Origin: Stentor roeselii
Taxonomy: Eukaryota > Ciliophora > Heterotrichea > Heterotrichida > Stentoridae
Reading direction: 5' to 3'
Assembly: GCA_006503475.1 (NCBI GenBank)
Contig: RSEH01000074.1
Location: forward strand, 107,241-171,240
Length of the DNA: 64,000 nucleotides
Shown here one piece after another: positions 57,617-64,000 of this stretch; position 1 is the stretch's first letter; each line of letters begins with the position of its first letter. Under the pieces are notes generated by a model, which did not search any database, was not told where the DNA came from, and worked only from the letters and a program-made list of their open reading frames with translations. Position numbers and translations under genes: made by a program.

Positions 57617-60256
57617 CTATTCTAATTTTCTAATCTTCCTAAGAGATCCCTCAAAATTGTCCATCTGAATAATTTCCCTTCTTTGATTTTGACTATTTTC
57701 CACCTTAATAATCAATATCTTATAATAATCACAACAAACTGCCAAATATTTTAAATTTCTAGTAAATATCATTGACCCAGCCTTTGAAATATTTTTAAGC
57801 TTCATACTTTGAGTTCCTTTTTCTAAGTCCCAAAGTTTAATAGTTGACCTCGTAAATCTAACTGCTAATATTTTAGGATAAAATAAAGTGAAACCTTTGA
57901 TTAAGTGAGAGGATCTTAAAATAATAATTTCACTCGTTTTCGTCAAAACATTCCAAATAAATATATGTGTCTTTAAAACACCTAAAACAAGAAACCTATC
58001 ATCTTTAGAAAATTCAAGAAAGTAAACTTTTTTTATACTTTCACCAAAGCAGAATTCTATTTGTTGAGTTGAAATATTCCAAATTTCAACTGGGCGGAAA
58101 ACTGGAGCAACTGCTAAAAGTTGAGTTTTGTGTGAAAAACAAACAAAATTTAAGCTTTTGATAGAAAGATTTATGCTCAAAATTGATTTTGTTTCTTGTG
58201 AATTTGTTACTAGTATACTTTCTGTGTTGATTTTCAAGATATGATATTGTTTACATGGGGATTCTTTTCTACTTAGATTTTCTTTGGCTTTAACAAATTT
58301 CAACTCAGCATCGAATATTTTATCCTGAAGATTTTGGACAATTAGTAAATCTGGACTTGATTGAAGTAATATAAGATTTCCTGCAGAAGATATTTGTTTA
58401 AGTTGATACAACTCAAGATTTTCATCAAAAATTATATATTTATCCTCAGATTTCTGAACATTTTTTAATTTTCTTAGATATATTACGAAACGATAATCAT
58501 TATCGTCAAGTGAATAAATCAAAAATTGTTCACAAGAACTGAATGCGAAGAGATTTACTTCGAGTTCAAACTTGAGTATAATTTTCTCTATCTTGGTACT
58601 TGCTATTTGAAGGTTCGGAGGCCCAAAAATGCGATTTTTTTGGATTTCTAAATTAGATAATTTCATTGCCAGATACTTTCCGTTTCTTGAAACTTCTATT
58701 TTTTCAATATTTCTAGGGATATCAATTGAAAACATAAAGCTCTGCTCTAGAAAGTGATTGTAAATTCTATTCAATTTTAAGCTATGTTCAGATTTTAAAA
58801 CAACCAACAAATTATCATTTTTTGAAAAGCAAGATAAATAAAGTTTTTCTGAGAACGAATAATCAGAAACTTTATTTCGCTGACTTTCTTTGAGATAGAA
58901 GATTGTCAAAGCTTTATCAGAATAAGCGGCAATGAACTTTTGATTATGAGAGAATACAAAGGAAGAAATTGGATGAGATGTGGAAAATACTAAAGAAGTT
59001 CCTGAAAAAATATCAAGTATTTGAACTGTTAGGGGATTAGTGATGACTCCCAATAGTTTAGAGTCATCAGAAAAACTAAAAAATAAAACTTCCTGATCAA
59101 AAGAGCTTAAAATACAATTTTTTGATCTATTTTCAAGGTCCCAAATAAATACTTTGTTATTCGAAGCTCCAGCTAAAAACTTACTATCATCTGAAAGGGT
59201 AGCACAGAAGTTTTCTTTCGTTTTTATTGTGAATGATTTAAGTAATTCTTGAAGATCAAACAGAAAAATACTATGATCGTTCCGCAAAGTTAACAAAATT
59301 GATCTATCATGACTAAAAAAAGCATTTTTTAAGCATCCTAGTAAAAAAGTTTTATTCGTTACTTTAAGCAGTCCTTTTTCTCTAGAAAAATCTAAAACGC
59401 TGAAGCCTGCAGATCCAACAGTCAATATTTTCTCATCTGTAACAAAACAAAGAGCCTCTGCATATAAAGAAATGCTTTTGGTATAAAAAAACTTTCCGTC
59501 TTTCTTTGATATTATTGCTATTATTAGTAAGTTGTTATGAAGAATTGAAGCCAGCACTTTTCCATCACTAGAAAAAGTCAAAAATTTAACATTTTCCATC
59601 GTTTCTTTAATTTCTAATAATTTTTCCTGGTTTTTTATATTCAAAAGGAGAGTCGATTGATTTCCAGCACCTAGAGCTAAGTATTTCCCGTTGGGGTGAA
59701 AGCAAATGCAAGCATAATAAAAATGAAATCCTTCAATAGTGTATTTAATTGATTTTTTCTCGATTTCTAAAATCTTAATCTTTGAATTTCCTAAACAATA
59801 TGCAAGATAATCCCCCTTTTCACTAAAACAAGAGCATTGAATAGATTTAGATTTTTCGGGAAAGCTGAAGATTTTCACCCAAGTTCCTGTTTGTATAATA
59901 TCAATAGTTTGTTTATTTCCACAAGTAGCAAGGAGTTTTTCGTCTTGGGAAAAACAAGTTATTAAGGCTAATTTATTTTTGCTGACAGTATTAAAAACAT
60001 TGCAACGATCATGAGTTGTATCGATGAAAACTTTTAGAGTGTATTTTATAGAAGCTAAATAAGTTCCATGAGAAGACAGGATTATCTTTATATAACTTTC
60101 CCAATCATCTTTGATTTCTTTGTGTGGAAATATACTTGTTTGAGAATAATTTCTTATAGAATTAACTAGGGTATCTTTTTCTGGCTTGCAAATGTAGGAA
60201 ATATCTTCTTCTAAAGGGTTGGATTCGTTTTTCTTGATATCTTTGAAAACTTTCAT
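57617..60256 (-). CDS. Large WD40-repeat protein
   Basis: 879 residues with many degenerate WD40 units throughout, recognisable by FSxDxKxL and xIWDL/xIWNV pairs (SDDSKFLAGASNNKVFIWDL, FSKDDRFLVLGVLKTHIFIWNV, RSTIKLWDLEKG). That suggests two beta-propellers in tandem. The first 50 residues are non-repetitive. It has no membrane segment or enzymatic domain, so it is probably a scaffold. It is divergent from its neighbours in sequence but shares the family with the WD40 gene at 62183 and the relics between them. Confidence 0.85.
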   Translation of the reverse strand: MKVFKDIKKNESNPLEEDISYICKPEKDTLVNSIRNYSQTSIFPHKEIKDDWESYIKIILSSHGTYLASIKYTLKVFIDTTHDRCNVFNTVSKNKLALITCFSQDEKLLATCGNKQTIDIIQTGTWVKIFSFPEKSKSIQCSCFSEKGDYLAYCLGNSKIKILEIEKKSIKYTIEGFHFYYACICFHPNGKYLALGAGNQSTLLLNIKNQEKLLEIKETMENVKFLTFSSDGKVLASILHNNLLIIAIISKKDGKFFYTKSISLYAEALCFVTDEKILTVGSAGFSVLDFSREKGLLKVTNKTFLLGCLKNAFFSHDRSILLTLRNDHSIFLFDLQELLKSFTIKTKENFCATLSDDSKFLAGASNNKVFIWDLENRSKNCILSSFDQEVLFFSFSDDSKLLGVITNPLTVQILDIFSGTSLVFSTSHPISSFVFSHNQKFIAAYSDKALTIFYLKESQRNKVSDYSFSEKLYLSCFSKNDNLLVVLKSEHSLKLNRIYNHFLEQSFMFSIDIPRNIEKIEVSRNGKYLAMKLSNLEIQKNRIFGPPNLQIASTKIEKIILKFELEVNLFAFSSCEQFLIYSLDDNDYRFVIYLRKLKNVQKSEDKYIIFDENLELYQLKQISSAGNLILLQSSPDLLIVQNLQDKIFDAELKFVKAKENLSRKESPCKQYHILKINTESILVTNSQETKSILSINLSIKSLNFVCFSHKTQLLAVAPVFRPVEIWNISTQQIEFCFGESIKKVYFLEFSKDDRFLVLGVLKTHIFIWNVLTKTSEIIILRSSHLIKGFTLFYPKILAVRFTRSTIKLWDLEKGTQSMKLKNISKAGSMIFTRNLKYLAVCCDYYKILIIKVENSQNQRREIIQMDNFEGSLRKIRKLE

Positions 60257-60451
60257 ATTTTTATTTGGAATTTTTTTTGAAAAAATCGAAACTCAATATG
60301 CAATTTCAAAGAATTTATTAAAACTAAATTAAGATTATCTAAATTCATCACTTAAAAAGCCTCTGAGTCTAAAACAAAAGACAAAATAATTTCTTTTCTC
60401 CCTAACTTCAAAAATTCTAAAGTCATAATAGAAGTAATTGGATAAAGTGAA

Positions 60452-60882
60452 ATAGTTCTAATATATGCTCTCTCTCAGAATTCTTACTCTTTGGAGTTGA
60501 AGCTCAATATGCTTGGATTAATGATTCACACTAATTTACTTAGGAAAGAATCTTGGTTTCCATAAATTGAAGGAAAATACACCTTATAATTCAAACAGTT
60601 TTCTGAAGTTAAAGAATATTCCTTTTCAATTAGAGTTAACATAGAAAACATAACTCATGGTGAAGCAAATAGAATTTCTTAAAAAACTTCTTTTCAAGTT
60701 ATATTCTATAATACATCTTACCAAATTATAAAATTTATGTCTTTCCTTTTAGTTTAAATGAATAAGAATCATGATAAAAGTAATATCATTTGTCAAGGTC
60801 AATTGTTTGGCCTAGACCTCTGGAAATATATGCATGTTTAAAGAGTTAAGCTAATTATAGGAAGAGTCTTAAGAATTCCTTA
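60452..60882 (+). pseudogene. TAA-punctured reading frame
   Basis: A continuous plus-strand frame of about 140 codons in which every interruption is TAA; TAG and TGA do not occur. The sequence between is protein-like (NSYSLELKLNMLGLMIH, FSEVKEYSFSIRVNIENI, NIICQGQLFGLDLWKYMHV). From about 60557 on, G is about 18, 11 and 5 percent at codon positions 1, 2 and 3, which is a coding pattern. Gln would suit each TAA. No domain was recognised and no start is evident. It is a decayed gene or, less likely, a frame translated with TAA as sense. Confidence 0.45.
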
Positions 60883-60989
60883 ATTTTAATAGAGAACTTC
60901 TAATATATCAAGAATAGAGAAATATTAGAAATTTTTAAGAGGTTTTTAAAAATTCTAATACTCTTTGGCTTGGAAATCAAAGTCTATAA

Positions 60990-61802
60990 ATGGAGATATT
61001 TGGTTCATGCAACCTTCTAGGAGAAAAGATACTCAAAAATCACAATGAAAATAATGTCAACAAAGCAACTGAGCTGCAAAAGAAGATCTACAATTACTTC
61101 TCAATGTATTCAAAATATCAAGATCAAAAATATTCATGGCCGATGAAAGTCTTTGAGACTGAACATTTAGGTCAAGTAATTTGCTGTTATGGGAATTATG
61201 TGGCAACTGGATCAAGAGACAAATCAGTTAAAATCTGGAATATAAAAGAACTCGGCGAATCGATAAGCCTGCCTCATAAATAAGGCAAATTTATAAGCCT
61301 GCGCCTGAAATTGAATGAAAGGATTTAGGTAAATTTTGTTTAAACTTTAGATTTGGTAGGTAATATGCTTCGGAAATACTGACTATAAATGGCAGCCACT
61401 GAATTTTTAGGGTCTATAAGAGCTTCGTAGATTTTGAGCTATCCTGAAGATTTAAATAAAAAGAGACTCAGTCCTCCCCTTTTTTAAAAGTATAGGCTTG
61501 GACCTTACAAGTCTTGAAGAAATTAATATTGATCTGATAACAATCTGTATAGTGAGTAATTTAAATTGACAACTTATCGATGCTCAGAGCAAAGACTTTG
61601 GTTAAGACCTTCTTTCTTTCAGCAATGTAAGCTATCTCAGCCCAATCATGATCACTTGGAAGTTTTTCAGGGACTGTACCATGAAAAAGATCAAAAATTC
61701 GTAAATAGTTTTATAAAAAACTTCAGTGTTCCCTATGCTCAGCAAGTAGTTGATCTCGAACTAGAAACTGAAAATAATATAAAGATTAAGTATCTATGGT
61801 AA
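60990..61802 (+). pseudogene. WD40 gene relic
   Basis: An ATG at 60990 opens 97 codons ending in a single good WD40 blade (VATGSRDKSVKIWNIKELGES), which closely resembles a blade of the intact gene at 62183 (ASGCSDKSVKVWNIKELLN). It stops at TAA 61281-61283. The same frame then holds about ten stops in 94 codons and reopens at 61566-61802 with clearly protein-like sequence (NHDHLEVFQGLYHEKDQK, VPYAQQVVDLELETENN). A functional 97-residue product is possible but unlikely. Confidence 0.5.
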
Positions 61803-62182
61803 CTATCTCAGGAATCTTTTGATTAATTTGAAAATTTACGGCACTTTAAGCATCTTTTAATGTCTAAACTGTGTCAATTTATAAAAGGTTTTACAATTTA
61901 AAGTCTTTTGAATAATTTAATTAATGATGATAAATAATTGAAGGGTTAGATTATATTTATACGTGAAATTTGTAAAATATTTATCGTTTTATCTAGAACT
62001 GGTATAGAGGCATGCATAGAACGAGGATGGTTAAATTATAATAATATTTTTATATTTCTCATAAAACTGATCAATTAAATCTCACAAAAAATCGAGTTTG
62101 TTGTTTGTTCATATAAATTATGATTAAATCCATGATTAATCATTTTTCGGTAAATTTTTTAATTATATAGAATATATTAAAA
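61803..62182. other. Intergenic AT-rich DNA before the WD40 gene
   Basis: 380 bp; no gene was seen. It ends in a TATATAGAATATATTAAAA run just before the ATG at 62183, probably the promoter. Confidence 0.35.
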
Positions 62183-64000
62183 ATGAATAGGCAAAGGTCT
62201 TTCAACTCTTTCGACCGATCAAACAGGGTATTACCAGCAAATTCAAATGTATCACTCAATTATATTGAAGATTCTCAGGAATCAAGTTCTTTAACAATTG
62301 ATGACTACATAATAAATTGCATGGATAGTGAATTGTGTCGAATAAGAAGAAATACATTTCAAGTAATAGCTCATGATGATAAGATAAAATCAGTTGCATA
62401 TTCTCCATGTGGGCGATATTTAGCTAGTTGTTCAAAGGATAAGACCGTGAAAGTGTGGAATCTCGAGAAAAATATGGAAGAGTTCATTCTTCATCATCAT
62501 GAATGTGTAAAGTCAGTGTGTTTTTCAGATGATAGTAGTTTATTAGCTTCAGGATCTAAAGACGGATTATTAATATTATGGGATATGATTGAAAATAAAA
62601 TGACAGAGCAAAAATTTTCAGATCCGATTTATTCAATTTGCTTTTTATCTGATCAATCCATAGCTCTAGCAATCAAATCGAGCATTGTAATAAGTTGTAC
62701 TGGAAATAAAGAAGAAAAGAAATTAGAATTACATATGCAAAGAGTTAATTCAGTTTCCTATTCTAAATTGAATAATTGCCTAGCCTCTGGCTGTGAGAAT
62801 GGGAATGTCAAGATATTTGAATTAGAAAACGAAATTGAAAACAACATTTATAACTCGACAGCAGCTATCACCTCAGTTTGCTTTTCAAATGATGGTAATT
62901 TATTGGCTTTTGGATCTAAAGATCATTATGTAAGAATTTGGAAAATATCTAAAAGCCAGATCATTTTTAATAGAAGCCACTCAGAAAAAGTTTTATGTGT
63001 GCATTTTTCATTCTGTGGTGAGTTGTTAGCATCAGGATCAAATGACAAGACTGCTAAAATATGGAATATCAAAGAAAAAAAGGAGATATTAACGATAAAT
63101 CATTCTGAAGCAGTTAGATCGGTCCACATCTCTCACGACGGACAACTGGCTTCAGGTTGTTCAGATAAAAGTGTAAAAGTATGGAACATAAAGGAATTGC
63201 TTAATCAACTGAGTTTCATAGCATCACACTCTAAACAGATATTTGCAATTTGCTTCTCATTTGATGGAAGTCTAGTGGCCTCAAGTTCGACAGACAACAG
63301 TGTCATTATCTGGAACATACATGAGCATAAATATTTCAAATCTTTCGAACATTCAGGAAGTGTCTATTCGATCTGTTTTTCTAACAATAATAAATACTTG
63401 GCCTCAGGTTCCAAGGACAAAACTCTGAAAGTTTGGGACATAGATGACGGAGAAGAAGTGTTTAAGGGCGATCATTCTGATACAGTGAATTCGGTCAGTT
63501 TTTGTAAGGATAATATACATTTGGCTTCAGCTTCTAAGGATAAGAGTGTGATTATTTGGAATATTAAACTTAAAAAGGAAGAATTTCGTATTACAGGTTC
63601 ACGAGGGTTTAATTCGGTTTGTTTTTCTCCTGTTAGATATCTACTAGCGACAGGATCGCAAGATCAAACTTTGAAGGTCTGGGAATACAAGAAAAAACAA
63701 GAGATATTTATTGAAAATCAACAAGAGATATTTATTGGAAATCATTTAGGAAAAATTTCTTCAGTTTGCTTCTCACCTGATGCAAAACTTTTAGCTTCAG
63801 CATCTCTTGATAAAACAGTCAAGATCTGGAATGTTGAAAAGAAATGTCTAGCTTTAACTTTGAATCATTCCGATCAAGTCTACTCAGTTTCATTTTCGAA
63901 TGATGGAAATCTGCTCGCTTCAGGATCTAAAAATAGGATCGTTCAAGTTTTTAACATTAAGAAGAAAAAAAAATTTATAATTGGAATTCACACAAAGGAT
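62183..64000 (+). CDS. Double-propeller WD40 protein, 3' end cut by window
   Basis: The ATG at 62183 opens 606 codons with no stop up to the window end. After about 55 residues without repeats there are 13 successive WD40 units plus the start of another, each with a (V/I)xSVxFSxDxxxLASGSxDKTVKxWN pattern. That would make two seven-bladed propellers. Such proteins are scaffolds in cilia, traffic or signalling; no extra domain is visible. Blade 3 is the most degenerate. A 24-bp tandem duplication sits between blades 11 and 12. The regular spacing suggests recent blade amplification. Confidence 0.9.
   Translation, partial: MNRQRSFNSFDRSNRVLPANSNVSLNYIEDSQESSSLTIDDYIINCMDSELCRIRRNTFQVIAHDDKIKSVAYSPCGRYLASCSKDKTVKVWNLEKNMEEFILHHHECVKSVCFSDDSSLLASGSKDGLLILWDMIENKMTEQKFSDPIYSICFLSDQSIALAIKSSIVISCTGNKEEKKLELHMQRVNSVSYSKLNNCLASGCENGNVKIFELENEIENNIYNSTAAITSVCFSNDGNLLAFGSKDHYVRIWKISKSQIIFNRSHSEKVLCVHFSFCGELLASGSNDKTAKIWNIKEKKEILTINHSEAVRSVHISHDGQLASGCSDKSVKVWNIKELLNQLSFIASHSKQIFAICFSFDGSLVASSSTDNSVIIWNIHEHKYFKSFEHSGSVYSICFSNNNKYLASGSKDKTLKVWDIDDGEEVFKGDHSDTVNSVSFCKDNIHLASASKDKSVIIWNIKLKKEEFRITGSRGFNSVCFSPVRYLLATGSQDQTLKVWEYKKKQEIFIENQQEIFIGNHLGKISSVCFSPDAKLLASASLDKTVKIWNVEKKCLALTLNHSDQVYSVSFSNDGNLLASGSKNRIVQVFNIKKKKKFIIGIHTKD
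63698..63745 (+). repeat. 24-bp tandem duplication inside the WD40 gene
   Basis: Two adjacent 24-bp copies (63698-63721 and 63722-63745) differ at two bases. They encode the 8-residue units QEIFIENQ and QEIFIGNH, lengthening the loop between two blades while keeping the frame. Confidence 0.85.

Overview
The window looks like ciliate macronuclear DNA, most likely from a heterotrich of the Stentor type. It is AT-rich and densely packed with intronless genes on both strands. The few introns visible are 15 nt long (GTA...TAG), plus one of about 19 nt. TAA, TAG and TGA all terminate long, well-conserved frames: the histone H3 gene ends in TAA, the polo-like kinase gene in TAG and the DYRK-like kinase gene in TGA. 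The active code is therefore standard, unlike Blepharisma or Condylostoma. The species call is inference from these traits, not from a database match.

Layout. 1-1664: 3' part of a secreted Ig-like repeat protein in which each exon is one repeat unit. 1665-5541: a gene-poor island with decayed, stop-riddled reading frames. 5542-10283: MORN-repeat protein, casein kinase 1, a small acylated protein, polo-like kinase and a SHIPPO-repeat protein. 10478-18663: a CaaX coiled-coil protein, an arrestin-like protein, a sugar transporter with a dead copy beside it, a TTLL3-type tubulin glycylase split by a tiny intron, a frameshifted coiled-coil gene, a FYVE-like protein and a secreted Cys-rich protein. 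19222-29885: a C2H2 zinc finger, a serine carboxypeptidase, a PHD/DDT chromatin protein, membrane and kelch proteins, a divergent histone H3 and an MLO-like membrane protein. 29920-37070: an acylated coiled-coil protein, RagC/D and ARL8 GTPases, a pantetheine-less acyl-carrier-like protein and an omega-type GST. 37083-41540: three tandem pepsin-like membrane proteins whose catalytic motifs are damaged in different ways. 41582-52026: a TBC Rab-GAP, an FCP/SCP phosphatase with a 15-nt intron, an active USP beside a catalytically dead USP fused to a huge zinc-ribbon array, a cyclic-nucleotide-binding protein, a Nudix hydrolase and a DYRK-like kinase. 52027-54684: a gene desert with one tRNA-Arg(UCG). 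54685-64000: an EF-hand CaaX protein, a large WD40 protein, WD40 gene relics and a double-propeller WD40 gene that runs off the window end.

Several genes fit a large single cell with many cilia and a complex cortex. These are the tubulin glycylase, the SHIPPO and MORN proteins, PLK, CK1, and the Rag, ARL8 and TBC proteins of lysosome and membrane traffic. Many products carry lipid-anchor signals at one end: MGxxC at the N-terminus or CaaX at the C-terminus.

The most unusual signals are five. (1) Long frames are interrupted only by stop codons, mainly TAA at Gln-like positions. (2) Synonymous codon choice switches in blocks inside single genes. (3) All four 15-nt introns are phase 0, so that the acceptor TAG is itself an in-frame stop. 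(4) The tandem aspartic-protease family has lost its active site piecemeal. (5) Start codons of divergent genes nearly touch. All counts were made by eye.
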